Assembly: GCF_014855495.1 (NCBI RefSeq)
Contig: NZ_JACYFJ010000005.1
Span: 62,001 to 126,000, forward strand
Reading direction: 5' to 3'
From: Euzebyella saccharophila
Lineage (GTDB): Bacteria > Bacteroidota > Bacteroidia > Flavobacteriales > Flavobacteriaceae
Length of the DNA: 64,000 nucleotides
Part shown: in pieces, positions 7,661-16,441 of the stretch
How the letters are laid out: every line of letters starts with the position of its first letter
Numbering within the stretch: the stretch's first letter is position 1
Notes under the pieces: generated by a model
What the model was told of the DNA's origin: nothing
Databases searched by the model: none
What the model saw: only the letters and a program-made list of their open reading frames with translations
Translations under genes and position numbers: made by a program

Positions 7661-8776
7661 ATGAAAAAAGCGTATGCAATCGTACTTGTTCTAGGTGTTA
7701 TTTTGGCAGGATGTAAAAGTCAATATGCAGAACTGGGCGATGGCCTTTTTGCAGATATTCAAACCAATAAAGGCGATATTATCGTAAAGCTGGAATACGA
7801 AAAAACACCGGTCACCGTGGCTAATTTTGTTTCTTTGGCAGAAGGTAAAAGTCCCTTTGTTACAGACAGTTTAAAGGATAAACCCTATTATGACGGAATT
7901 ATTTTTCACCGCGTGATCAAAGATTTTATGATTCAAGGTGGAGACCCAACTGGGACAGGTAGGGGCAATCCTGGTTATAAATTTAAGGATGAATTTAATG
8001 ACAGCCTTGTGCATGATAAAAAAGGCATTCTTTCAATGGCAAATAGTGGTCCCAAGACCAATGGTAGTCAGTTCTTTATTACCCACAAACCAACTCCCTT
8101 TTTAAATGGAAGACATACTGTTTTTGGAGAAGTGGTTGAAGGGTTGGATGTAGTAGATACCATTGCCAACGTAGAAACTTCGCAAGATCCGGTATCGAAA
8201 GATAGGCCTATTTCTGAAATTGTAATGAACAAGGTGGAAATCGTAAGAAACGGAAAAGAAGCTAAGAAGTTTGATGCAGTTCAGGTAATGAGCGACTATT
8301 TTGCAGAGGAGGAAGCTAAAATTGCTGCCTTTGAAAAAATGAAAGCTGATTTTGTAGCTTCGCTTGAAAAAGAAAAAAACGAAGCAGAGGAATTGCCATC
8401 CGGACTAAAAATCAAAACCTTAAAAGAAGGTGAAGGCGAAAAACCTGCTATAGGTAGTAAAGTTTTAGTACACTATGCCGGGTATTTGGAAGATGGTACC
8501 TTGTTTGATAGTAATTATGAGGATGTGGCCGTTAAATACAACAAGTTTGATGAAAGAAGAAAGTTGGGCGGCGGCTACAATTCGTTACCAATGGATTATA
8601 GTCCTGATGCCGGTCTTATTGCTGGCTTTAAAGAAGGTCTTTTAAATATGAAGGTGGGAGATAAGAAACGTATTTTTATCCCTTCTCATTTAGGTTATGG
8701 CCCCCAAGGTTCTGGACCCATACCACCAAATGCCAGCTTGGTGTTCGATTTGGAAATTACCGGAATCGCAGAATAA
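7661..8776 (+). CDS. Cyclophilin-FKBP fusion lipoprotein (dual-family peptidyl-prolyl isomerase)
   Basis: 371 residues. The signal ends in lipobox ILAGC (Cys18). Residues about 28-200 form a cyclophilin domain with [15 protein letters not shown] and [21 protein letters not shown]; the catalytic Arg is in FHRV. A charged, probably helical linker (about 205-250, rich in Glu/Lys) leads to an FKBP domain at about 252-371 with [31 protein letters not shown] and the terminal [10 protein letters not shown]. Both domains look intact. It follows gldI by 38 bases, so two lipid-anchored isomerase genes lie side by side. Cyclophilin-FKBP fusions are known in some bacteria. Confidence 0.9.
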   Translation: MKKAYAIVLVLGVILAGCKSQYAELGDGLFADIQTNKGDIIVKLEYEKTPVTVANFVSLAEGKSPFVTDSLKDKPYYDGIIFHRVIKDFMIQGGDPTGTGRGNPGYKFKDEFNDSLVHDKKGILSMANSGPKTNGSQFFITHKPTPFLNGRHTVFGEVVEGLDVVDTIANVETSQDPVSKDRPISEIVMNKVEIVRNGKEAKKFDAVQVMSDYFAEEEAKIAAFEKMKADFVASLEKEKNEAEELPSGLKIKTLKEGEGEKPAIGSKVLVHYAGYLEDGTLFDSNYEDVAVKYNKFDERRKLGGGYNSLPMDYSPDAGLIAGFKEGLLNMKVGDKKRIFIPSHLGYGPQGSGPIPPNASLVFDLEITGIAE

Positions 8777-8801
8777 TCTTTTTAGCATACTATGATATTA
8801 T

Positions 8802-8829
8802 AAAACCTCGCAACTGCGAGGTTTTATTG
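8802..8829 (+). terminator. Terminator after the nrnA-gldI-PPIase unit
   Basis: Perfect 11-base arms AAAACCTCGCA (8802-8812) and TGCGAGGTTTT (8815-8825) around a two-base loop, with the T-rich end of the stem forming the U tract. Confidence 0.85.
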
Positions 8830-8940
8830 TTTATATGGTTTGCATGGGCTACTTAAAGGAATGCAGTTCGTCTAAAAAAAATACTAGTCTTGTCTTAGTG
8901 CCGTTTATACTTTTCAATAATAACCTAAATCTTAACTTTT

Positions 8941-9297
8941 ATGAATTGGTACTTTAAAGTATGGCAGAACTATGTGAATTTTGAAGGAAGGGCAAGACGA
9001 AAAGAATATTGGATGTTCTTTCTGTTCAATATGTTGATTTCCTACGGACTACAGATTTTGGCAGTGGTAGCTGATGCTCCCGTATTGTTTGTAGTATCAT
9101 TGATCTATTCTTTTGCCGTTTTACTTCCAGCAATAGGAGTAGGTGTGAGAAGAATGCACGATGTAGGGAAAAGTGGATGGTTCATTCTAGTGCCTTTCTA
9201 TAATTTGTATTTGGCATGCTGCGATAGTGAACCCCATGAAAACAAATGGGGGCCTAATCCAAAAGCGGATGAAGCTCCAAGTTTACAGAAAGTTTAA
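8941..9297 (+). CDS. DUF805 integral membrane protein
   Basis: 118 residues. It opens with the DUF805 hallmark FKVWQNYVNFEGRARRKEYW, followed by hydrophobic segments at about 26-44 and 47-68, the second hallmark VRRMHDVGKSGWF, and a third hydrophobic stretch. DUF805 proteins (YhaH-like) are small inner-membrane proteins of unknown function. It is a single gene bounded by terminators on both sides; the 164-base region upstream shows no strong promoter match. Confidence 0.9.
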   Translation: MNWYFKVWQNYVNFEGRARRKEYWMFFLFNMLISYGLQILAVVADAPVLFVVSLIYSFAVLLPAIGVGVRRMHDVGKSGWFILVPFYNLYLACCDSEPHENKWGPNPKADEAPSLQKV

Positions 9298-9303
9298 ATA
9301 GGA

Positions 9304-9331
9304 GGGTCGGCCAATGGCCGACCCTTTTTTT
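9304..9331 (+). terminator. Strong terminator of the DUF805 gene
   Basis: Perfect 9-base arms GGGTCGGCC (9304-9312) and GGCCGACCC (9316-9324) with loop AAT, then seven T. The T tract overlaps the stop codon of the convergent pepD gene. Confidence 0.92.
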
Positions 9332-10790
9332 ATTTCTTGGGCGTATCCTTTAAAACCTCTAGTAGAAACTTCCAGAATTTCTGAACTGACGTAATACTCA
9401 CCCGCTCATCTGGAGAGTGTGCTCCTAAAATGGTAGGTCCAAAGCTGATCATATCCATTTCAGGGTAATTTTTACCTAAAATTCCGCACTCTAGCCCCGC
9501 GTGACAAGCAATTACTTTAGGTTCTTCCTTAAACAACTCAGTGTACTTATTTTTAGCAACGTCCAATATTTTGGAATTTGGATTGGGAGACCAACCTGGG
9601 TAGGTACCACTGAAGTTTACATTGCACTTGGCCAATTCAAATGCACTTTTTAGAGCGTGAGCCAAATCCATTTTGGCAGAATCTACAGAGGAACGTGTTA
9701 AGCAGCCTATTTTTACTTCCCCGTTTTTAACTACCACTTTGGCCACATTATTGGAGGTTTCCACTAAATCGGGTATGGCAGCACTCATAGCATATACTCC
9801 ATTATGTGCCGTATAAATAGCCTGTAACAAGCGTTCTTGCGCACCTAAGCCCATTATTTGCTTGGGTAATTTGGTTTCTTTCAAACCTATCTCCAAGTTT
9901 GGTTCTATAAATTTAAGTTCTTCCTTTATAGTTTGTCCCCATGCTTCAAAATCTTTCTTGAAAGCATCTAATTGAGATTTCAACAATACGACCACCGCAA
10001 CACTTTCTCTAGGGATGGCATTGCGTAAGCTACCCCCTTCAATCTGGGCAATTCGCATCATAAACTGATTGGTACCATTATACAAAATACGGTTCATGAT
10101 TTTGTTCGCATTGCCCAAGCCTTTGTGTATTTCTATACCACTGTGCCCGCCTTTCAGTCCTTTTACGGAAATTTCTAGACCAACAGTGGCCCTTGGCACC
10201 GGTTTTTGGCTATAGGTTCTAGTAGCAGTCACATCGATACCACCGGCACAACCAATATCGATTTCATCATCTTCTTCGGTATCCAGATTCAATAAGATTT
10301 CGCCTTGTAAAACGCCACCTTTGAGTCCCATGGCACCGGTCATTCCGGTTTCTTCGTCAATGGTAAATAATGCTTCCAATGGCGGATGCGCAATATCGGT
10401 ACTTTCTAAAAGCGCCATGATAGCGGCAACACCCATACCATTATCGGCACCTAGGGTAGTTCCCTTGGCCTTTACCCAATCATCGGCAATGAACATTTCA
10501 ATGCCCTGTTCGTCAAAATTAAAAACGGTATCGTTATTTTTTTGGTGAACCATATCTAAATGTGATTGTAGGGTCACCATTTTTCTATCTTCCATTCCGG
10601 GCGTGGCAGGCTTTCTTATGATTACATTACCTACCTCGTCCTTAGAGGTTTCCAACCCGAGAGAATTGCCAAAATTCATCATGAATTCAATTACGCGTTC
10701 CTCTCTTTTTGAGGGACGAGGTACGGCATTTAAATCGGCAAATTTGTTCCAGACCGGTTTAGGGGATAATTCTCTTATTTCGTTGCTCAT
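9330..10790 (-). CDS. pepD: Aminoacyl-histidine dipeptidase (cytosol nonspecific dipeptidase)
   Basis: 486 residues, the usual size of M20C PepD. It is a cytoplasmic dinuclear-zinc peptidase hydrolysing dipeptides, including Xaa-His. Metal-site motifs are LQSHLDMVHQ (His and following Asp), GADNGMGVAA (bridging Asp), the catalytic DEETGMTGA, and the C-terminal HAGLECGILG and GAHSPDERVSI. The Gly-rich KGLKGGHSGIEIHKG belongs to the lid/dimerisation domain. It has no signal peptide. A -7-like element is found at 10808-10815. Confidence 0.95.
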   Translation of the reverse strand: MSNEIRELSPKPVWNKFADLNAVPRPSKREERVIEFMMNFGNSLGLETSKDEVGNVIIRKPATPGMEDRKMVTLQSHLDMVHQKNNDTVFNFDEQGIEMFIADDWVKAKGTTLGADNGMGVAAIMALLESTDIAHPPLEALFTIDEETGMTGAMGLKGGVLQGEILLNLDTEEDDEIDIGCAGGIDVTATRTYSQKPVPRATVGLEISVKGLKGGHSGIEIHKGLGNANKIMNRILYNGTNQFMMRIAQIEGGSLRNAIPRESVAVVVLLKSQLDAFKKDFEAWGQTIKEELKFIEPNLEIGLKETKLPKQIMGLGAQERLLQAIYTAHNGVYAMSAAIPDLVETSNNVAKVVVKNGEVKIGCLTRSSVDSAKMDLAHALKSAFELAKCNVNFSGTYPGWSPNPNSKILDVAKNKYTELFKEEPKVIACHAGLECGILGKNYPEMDMISFGPTILGAHSPDERVSITSVQKFWKFLLEVLKDTPKK

Positions 10791-10807
10791 AATCCAATTT
10801 TAGGGCA

Positions 10808-10815
10808 CAAAAATA
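10808..10815 (-). promoter_or_regulatory. -7-like element of pepD
   Basis: Minus-strand TATTTTTG matches TAnnTTTG and predicts a leader of about 14 bases to the ATG at 10790. Confidence 0.4.
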
Positions 10816-10827
10816 CATACTCTCCAA

Positions 10828-10857
10828 TTGGCATGCGTGCATTATTGGTTAATTTTG
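10828..10857 (+). promoter_or_regulatory. Promoter upstream of the DUF3810 gene (TTG-N19-TAATTTTG)
   Basis: TTG at 10828-10830, a 19-base spacer and TAATTTTG at 10850-10857 match the Bacteroidota consensus closely. Transcription from about 10862 leaves a leader of roughly 80 bases with a 7-bp hairpin (TCATCTA at 10874-10880 pairing with TAGATGA at 10885-10891) before the TTG start codon at 10941. Confidence 0.55.
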
Positions 10858-10940
10858 TGAGAGCTTTGTGTGGTCATCTAGATTTAGATGAATACAAAAT
10901 TTGAAGTTGAATGTTAAAATTATAACCGATAAGTTTCACT

Positions 10941-12008
10941 TTGAACAATAAGTTAAAGAATTACATTGCCCTAAGTCTAATTCTTCAGATCATTTTGGTT
11001 ATGTGGTTGGCGGGACATTCTGATTGGATTGAAACGTACTATAGCAATGGGATTTATCCGTATATAAGTCGGTTTTTTAGAATGTTATTTGGTTGGTTGC
11101 CCTTTTCCATAGGGGATTTGATATATGCCACCTTACTAATTCTAGGTTTGACCTACCTCGTACGGCACCGGAAACAAATTAAGTTGAAGCCCTTATTTTT
11201 TTTGAGGGATGTAGTGTTGGTATTGTCCGTGTTCTATTTCACTTTCAATTTGGTATGGGGGCTAAACTACTATCGCAAGCCGTTGGCCGAAAATTTTGCT
11301 ATTAAGGATTCCGTTCAAACCGCCGAAGTACTTAAACTAAGTAAGCAACTGGTGAAGAAGGTAAATCTGCTGCAAGAGGAAATTACTGGCGATACCATCA
11401 CCATGGTACAGGTGCCATACACCCGAAACGAAATTTTTGAGAAAACAATTGAAGAATACCGTAAAACTTCAAGTCAAACTACTTTCTTGGAGTATAAAAA
11501 TGCAAGTTTAAAAAAGTCTGTGTTTAGCTTGCTTTCCTGTTATTTAGGTATTGGTGGCTATCTAAACCCTTTTACCAATGAGGCGCAAGTGAATGCTAAG
11601 ACCCCTGTTTTTAGGTTTCCAGTGGTAGCGGCCCACGAGGTAGGACACCAAGTTGGTTACGCCAAAGAGAACGAAACCAATTTTATTGGCTACTATATGA
11701 CCATGAAAAGTGAAGATATTTACTTTCAGTACTCCGCTTCTGCCTATGGATTAAGTCACTGCTTAAGTGCTGTAAAACGATATGATGAAGCTGTGTTCAA
11801 TGAAATTTTTGACGGGGTCAATCAAGGGGTGAGGGAGAATTATAGAGAGCTGTACGAGTTCAACCAAAAGTATGAAAATCCTTTTGAGCCCATATTTAAG
11901 TCAATTTTCAATACCTTTTTAAAAGCCAATCAGCAAAAAGACGGTATAGAAAGCTACAGTAAAATTGTGGAGTTGATGGTGGGCTTTCATGAAAAATACC
12001 CGCTTTAA
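10941..12008 (+). CDS. DUF3810 membrane protein, putative zinc metallopeptidase
   Basis: 355 residues, starting with TTG; an in-frame stop at 10923-10925 excludes a longer start, and the next ATG would remove the first membrane helix. Hydrophobic segments are at about 9-25, 55-75 and 88-110. After a soluble region comes HEVGHQVGYAKENETNF with HExxH at 232-236 and a possible third ligand Glu at 243 or 245, the layout of a gluzincin-like zinc peptidase. DUF3810 has no established function that I know; the peptidase role is inferred from this motif only. It has its own promoter and a hairpin-containing leader. Confidence 0.8.
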   Translation: MNNKLKNYIALSLILQIILVMWLAGHSDWIETYYSNGIYPYISRFFRMLFGWLPFSIGDLIYATLLILGLTYLVRHRKQIKLKPLFFLRDVVLVLSVFYFTFNLVWGLNYYRKPLAENFAIKDSVQTAEVLKLSKQLVKKVNLLQEEITGDTITMVQVPYTRNEIFEKTIEEYRKTSSQTTFLEYKNASLKKSVFSLLSCYLGIGGYLNPFTNEAQVNAKTPVFRFPVVAAHEVGHQVGYAKENETNFIGYYMTMKSEDIYFQYSASAYGLSHCLSAVKRYDEAVFNEIFDGVNQGVRENYRELYEFNQKYENPFEPIFKSIFNTFLKANQQKDGIESYSKIVELMVGFHEKYPL

Positions 12009-12166
12009 TAATGGATTTCTTGAAATTGTGTTTAAGTGCTTTTGGTATCGGCAGTTCAGCTTAGCTGTTTTTGCCAATTATAAAAAAGTAACTTTCGCAT
12101 CCTAAAACATTTCTTGTTTCTTTCGCCTTTCTTTATTTTTAAAACTTTCTTTTTAGAATACGCTCT

Positions 12167-15136
12167 ATGAACAAATCCTTTGCTTTTGTAATCCTTTTAA
12201 TTCTTGGTATGGGCTTGCTCTCATCCCAAGAATATTTTCCTGATAACACTCAGGTAAAATCCCAAAACAATAATTATACGGCTATAGTTAATGCCAAAAT
12301 TTATGTCTCACCATCCAAAGTCGTTGAGAATGGTACTCTCTTGATTAAGAAGGGAAAGGTAATGCAAGTGGGAAAATCGGTAAAAATCCCTGCCAACACA
12401 GTTAAAATTGATGTAGCAGGAAAATGGATTTACCCTTCATTTATAGATGTTTTCTCAGAATTCGGTGTTGCCAAACCGGAAAAAAGCAAAGAAGGAGGCC
12501 GCTCTGCCGAATATGAGCCTTCACGCCAAGGTTATTACTGGAACGACCATATAATGCCAGAATTTGGTGCGGTCAATTCCTTTGTTTATGATGAGTCTAC
12601 TGCCAAAAATTTACGGGAGGTTGGTTTCGGCGTTGTCAATACCCACCGTCATGATGGTATAGCCCGCGGAACCGGTGTATTGGTAGCGCTCAATGGAAAA
12701 GAGGGTGATGCGGAGCGCATTTTAGATGACCGTTCAGCTCAATATTTTTCCTTTAAAAAAAGCATTGCCCACAGGCAGGCCTATCCCACCTCGTTAATGG
12801 GAAGTATGGCGCTATTGCGACAAATGTACTATGACGCAGATTGGTATGCTCAAGGAAATAGTGAGACCAAAGACCGTTCTTTGGAGGCTCTTAACAGCAA
12901 CAAATCTTTGGTACAAATTTTTGAGGCAGGGGATAAGGGCAATGTTCTAAGGGCTGACGGAATCGGGGATAAATTTGGTATTCAATACATTGTTTTAGGC
13001 GGTGGGGACGAATATGAAAGAGTGGCCGATATCAAGGCTGCGAATACAATTTTGGTATTGCCCTTAAATTTTCCAGATGCTTATGATGTCTCTAACCCGT
13101 ATACTACTAAATATGTTTCTTTGGCCGATATGCGAAATTGGAATCAAGCGCCTGCCAATCCAAAAGTTATGGCCCAAAATGGTATTCCGTTTTCCCTTAC
13201 CCTACACGGACTAAAATCGACCGTAGATTTTAAGGATAAAATTAAGAGGGCCATTGCTTATGGACTTTCAAAGGAAAAAGCCTTAGAGGCATTGACAGTT
13301 GTACCCGCCCAGATTTTAGGGAAATCCGAAAGTTTGGGAACTTTGGAAGCGGGCCGCTATGCTAATTTTTTGATTTCTTCCGGCGATATTTTTGAGGATG
13401 GAACTTTGTTATACGAAAATTGGGTACAAGGTCAAAAGCACGTGGTCAATGATATCAACCAGAAAGACCTTCGTGGCGATTATGATTTGTCCATTGGAAC
13501 CGATTCCTTTCAGTTAAGTATTACAGGGGAAGTATTACAGCCAAAGGCAGAAGTAAAAAAGGATACGTTAAAGCTGAACACCAAATTGGAGTATAAGAAT
13601 GATTGGCTGGTAATGTCATTGGTTAACAATCAAAATGGAGCTACGTATCGTTTAAGTGGAGCAATTACTGAGGATACTAAGAATTTAGAGGGAAAGGCCA
13701 TCGCATCCAATGGGAGTGAAACCACTTTTAGGGCAGTAAGAACAAAAGCTTTCAAGGCCAAAGAAAAGGACGAGCCGGTAGTTCCGGAAATGGTTCCCGT
13801 CACATTTCCCAATATTGCATATGGAAACACTTCCTTGCCAAAACAACAAACCATGTTATTCAAAAATGCCACCGTGTGGACCAGTGAAGATGCCGGTATT
13901 TTAGAGCATACAGATGTTTTGGTCAAGAATGGCAAGATAGAAAAAATTGGAAAGGATGTTAAGGCCGGTGGAGCTAAGGTCATCGATGCTACCGGCAAGC
14001 ACTTAAGTGCCGGTATTATTGATGAGCACAGTCATATTGCGGCCCTTGCCGTAAATGAGGCCGGCCAAAATTCTTCGGCAGAGGTAAAAATGGAAGATGT
14101 AGTAGACTATGAAGATAAAGGCATCTATCATGCCCTTGCAGGTGGCGTTACCAGTTTACAGTTACTGCACGGGTCCGCGAATCCTATCGGTGGTCAGTCT
14201 GCTATCATGAAGTTGAAATGGGGAGAAAGTCCTGAGGAAATGATTTATAGTAACACCCCCAAATTCATCAAATTTGCTTTGGGAGAGAACGTGAAACAAA
14301 GTAATTGGGGTAGTTACAGCCGTTTTCCTCAAACTAGAATGGGGGTGGAGCAGGTTTTCGTCAATTATTTTCAACGGGCTAAAGAGTATATGGAGGTAAA
14401 AGCCAAAGGAGAATCTGTACGGTATGATGAAGAAATGGAAACTTTGGCCGAAATTATAAAAGGAGAACGTTTCATAAGTTGTCACAGTTACGTACAGAGT
14501 GAAATCAATATGATGATGAAGGTGGCTGAAAAATTCGGTTTTAGGGTCAATACCTTCACCCATATTCTGGAAGGTTATAAAGTAGCTGATAAGATGAAGG
14601 AACACGGTGTAGGTGGAGGTACTTTTTCAGATTGGTGGGCTTATAAGTTTGAGGTGAACGATGCTATTCCCTATAACGCGGCCATTATGCATGATCAAGG
14701 GGTTACGGTGGCTATCAACAGTGATGATGCAGAAATGATTCGCAGACTCAACCAAGAGGCGGCCAAGACCATTAAATATGGAGGAATGACAGAATTGGAA
14801 GCTTGGAAGATGGTAACGATCAATCCGGCAAAACTGTTGCATTTAGACGAGAGAACGGGCAGTATCAAGGAAGGTAAAGATGCAGATTTGGTACTGTGGT
14901 CACACAATCCCTTATCTATTTATGCAAAGGCGGAAAAAACTATTATCGACGGTGCTGTTTATTTTGATTTGGAAACCGATAAAAAGATGCGAGAGGCAGT
15001 AAAAAAAGAGCGTGCCAAACTGATCAACCAGATGCTTTTGGAAAAACAGGGGGGTAAAAAAACACAACAACCTGCTTTAAAGAAAAAGGAATTGATGCAC
15101 TGTGATACCGGAAGTTTAAACGACCACCACGAGTAG
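12167..15136 (+). CDS. Secreted double amidohydrolase-fold protein
   Basis: 989 residues with a Sec signal peptide (about 1-20). Two amidohydrolase-like units lie in tandem. The C-terminal unit (about 555-950) is complete: DEHSHI supplies the HxH metal pair, later His residues occur in FISCHS and FTHILEG, and the metal Asp is in INSDDAEM, followed by the typical TINPAKLLHLDERTGSIKEGKDADLVLW. The N-terminal unit (about 38-440) keeps the fold signatures (TLLIKKGKVMQVG, LGTLEAGRYANFLI) but at the HxH position reads IDVFSEF, so it should not bind metal there. Amidohydrolases of this imidazolonepropionase/dipeptidase type act on cyclic amides or peptides; the substrate is unknown. It is followed 21 bases later by a second such gene. 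Confidence 0.88.
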   Translation: MNKSFAFVILLILGMGLLSSQEYFPDNTQVKSQNNNYTAIVNAKIYVSPSKVVENGTLLIKKGKVMQVGKSVKIPANTVKIDVAGKWIYPSFIDVFSEFGVAKPEKSKEGGRSAEYEPSRQGYYWNDHIMPEFGAVNSFVYDESTAKNLREVGFGVVNTHRHDGIARGTGVLVALNGKEGDAERILDDRSAQYFSFKKSIAHRQAYPTSLMGSMALLRQMYYDADWYAQGNSETKDRSLEALNSNKSLVQIFEAGDKGNVLRADGIGDKFGIQYIVLGGGDEYERVADIKAANTILVLPLNFPDAYDVSNPYTTKYVSLADMRNWNQAPANPKVMAQNGIPFSLTLHGLKSTVDFKDKIKRAIAYGLSKEKALEALTVVPAQILGKSESLGTLEAGRYANFLISSGDIFEDGTLLYENWVQGQKHVVNDINQKDLRGDYDLSIGTDSFQLSITGEVLQPKAEVKKDTLKLNTKLEYKNDWLVMSLVNNQNGATYRLSGAITEDTKNLEGKAIASNGSETTFRAVRTKAFKAKEKDEPVVPEMVPVTFPNIAYGNTSLPKQQTMLFKNATVWTSEDAGILEHTDVLVKNGKIEKIGKDVKAGGAKVIDATGKHLSAGIIDEHSHIAALAVNEAGQNSSAEVKMEDVVDYEDKGIYHALAGGVTSLQLLHGSANPIGGQSAIMKLKWGESPEEMIYSNTPKFIKFALGENVKQSNWGSYSRFPQTRMGVEQVFVNYFQRAKEYMEVKAKGESVRYDEEMETLAEIIKGERFISCHSYVQSEINMMMKVAEKFGFRVNTFTHILEGYKVADKMKEHGVGGGTFSDWWAYKFEVNDAIPYNAAIMHDQGVTVAINSDDAEMIRRLNQEAAKTIKYGGMTELEAWKMVTINPAKLLHLDERTGSIKEGKDADLVLWSHNPLSIYAKAEKTIIDGAVYFDLETDKKMREAVKKERAKLINQMLLEKQGGKKTQQPALKKKELMHCDTGSLNDHHE

Positions 15137-15157
15137 GAAGGTTTCAGGTAACCAAAA

Positions 15158-16438
15158 ATGAAAAATATAAAGGATATGAAATTAGGAATAACAATATGGG
15201 TTGCTCTACTGGTAGTTCAATTTACGGTAGCGCAACAAACGCCGGGTGATAAGCAAAACGAGGCGGTTTATATAGAAGGGGCTACCGCACATCTGGGCAA
15301 TGGGGAGGTTGTAGAAAACTCCCTAATTATGTTTCAAGAAGGCAAGCTGACCTTTGTTGGAAGTGCCATGACTAAAATTGCTCGAAGGGGAAGAAAAATA
15401 AAGGGCGATGGAAAACACGTCTACCCTGGATTTATCGCGCCTAGCACATCTTTAGGATTGGTAGAAATCGATGCAGTGAGAGCCAGTAGGGACCAGGATG
15501 AGATTGGAGAAATGATTCCCCATATAAGAAGCTTGATTGCCTATAATGCCGAATCAAAAGTGGTGGAAAGTATGAGGCCCAATGGTATTCTTCTTGGCCA
15601 AATTACGCCTCAGGGGGGGCGAATTTCCGGTACTTCCTCCATTGTTCAATTTGATGCTTGGAATTGGGAAGATGCCGCAGTAAAAGCAGATGATGGCATC
15701 CACTTAAATTGGCCTTCTAGCTACCATCGTGGCAAGCCAAACGAAAATTACTCAAATCAAATAGCTGAGGTTAAAGAATTTCTGAAGAACTCCTTGGCTT
15801 ACGGAAAAGCTGATACCAAAGAGCTAAACCCCGCTTTTGAGTCCATGCAAGGGATTTTTAAAGGGGGGCAAAAACTTTATTTAAACGCCAGTGGCGAAAA
15901 GGAGATTTTGGATGGAGTAAAAGTTTTGAAAGAAAACGGCGTAAAGGATATTGTTCTGGTGGGTGGATATGAGGCCTACAAAACCATTGATTTTTTAAAA
16001 TTGAACGAGATTCCTGTGTTGGTAAGGCATACGCATATGTTGCCCCATTCTGATGATGAGGATTATGACTTGCCCTATAAATTACCGGGAATTTTGGTGG
16101 AAGCAGGGCTTCTTGTGGGGCTCCAGAATTCGGAAACTTCCAATTTTCAGACAAGGAATTTGCCCTTTTTTGCGGGGCAAACCGTAGTTCATGGTTTGAG
16201 TAAAGAGCAAGCTTTGCAGTTGATTACCGGTAATACGGCCAAAATTTTGGGTATTGATAAGGACTTTGGTACGCTTGAAAAAGGTAAAAGTGCTACTTTA
16301 TTTATCTCCGAAGGCGATGCATTGGATATGAAGGGCAACCGATTGATTCACGCATTTATTGATGGACGGGAAGTCTCTTTAGAAACCCATCAAACGGAAC
16401 TTTGGAAACGGTATTCGGAAAAATACGAAGGCAAGTAG
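15158..16438 (+). CDS. Secreted amidohydrolase-like protein lacking the HxH metal motif
   Basis: 426 residues with a Sec signal peptide that is best read from the ATG at 15176 (KLGITIWVALLVVQF, cleavage near AQQ). It aligns by eye with the N-terminal unit of the preceding protein: EGATAHLGNGEVVENSLIMFQEGKLTFVG at the start, then HVYPGFIAPSTSLG where HxH is expected, and QLITGNTAKILGIDKDFGTLEKGKSATLFI near the end. The metal ligands are therefore missing. It shares an operon with the 989-residue gene and probably partners or regulates it, but this is inference. Confidence 0.82.
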   Translation: MKNIKDMKLGITIWVALLVVQFTVAQQTPGDKQNEAVYIEGATAHLGNGEVVENSLIMFQEGKLTFVGSAMTKIARRGRKIKGDGKHVYPGFIAPSTSLGLVEIDAVRASRDQDEIGEMIPHIRSLIAYNAESKVVESMRPNGILLGQITPQGGRISGTSSIVQFDAWNWEDAAVKADDGIHLNWPSSYHRGKPNENYSNQIAEVKEFLKNSLAYGKADTKELNPAFESMQGIFKGGQKLYLNASGEKEILDGVKVLKENGVKDIVLVGGYEAYKTIDFLKLNEIPVLVRHTHMLPHSDDEDYDLPYKLPGILVEAGLLVGLQNSETSNFQTRNLPFFAGQTVVHGLSKEQALQLITGNTAKILGIDKDFGTLEKGKSATLFISEGDALDMKGNRLIHAFIDGREVSLETHQTELWKRYSEKYEGK

Positions 16439-16441
16439 CAA

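Noticed and set aside
10888-10917. Nine-codon upstream frame (MNTKFEVEC) in the DUF3810 leader
   Set aside because: Too short and without a ribosome-binding site to support a regulatory peptide.
12040-12075. Possible terminator after the DUF3810 gene
   Set aside because: The stem is only four base pairs with an irregular loop; not enough to call.
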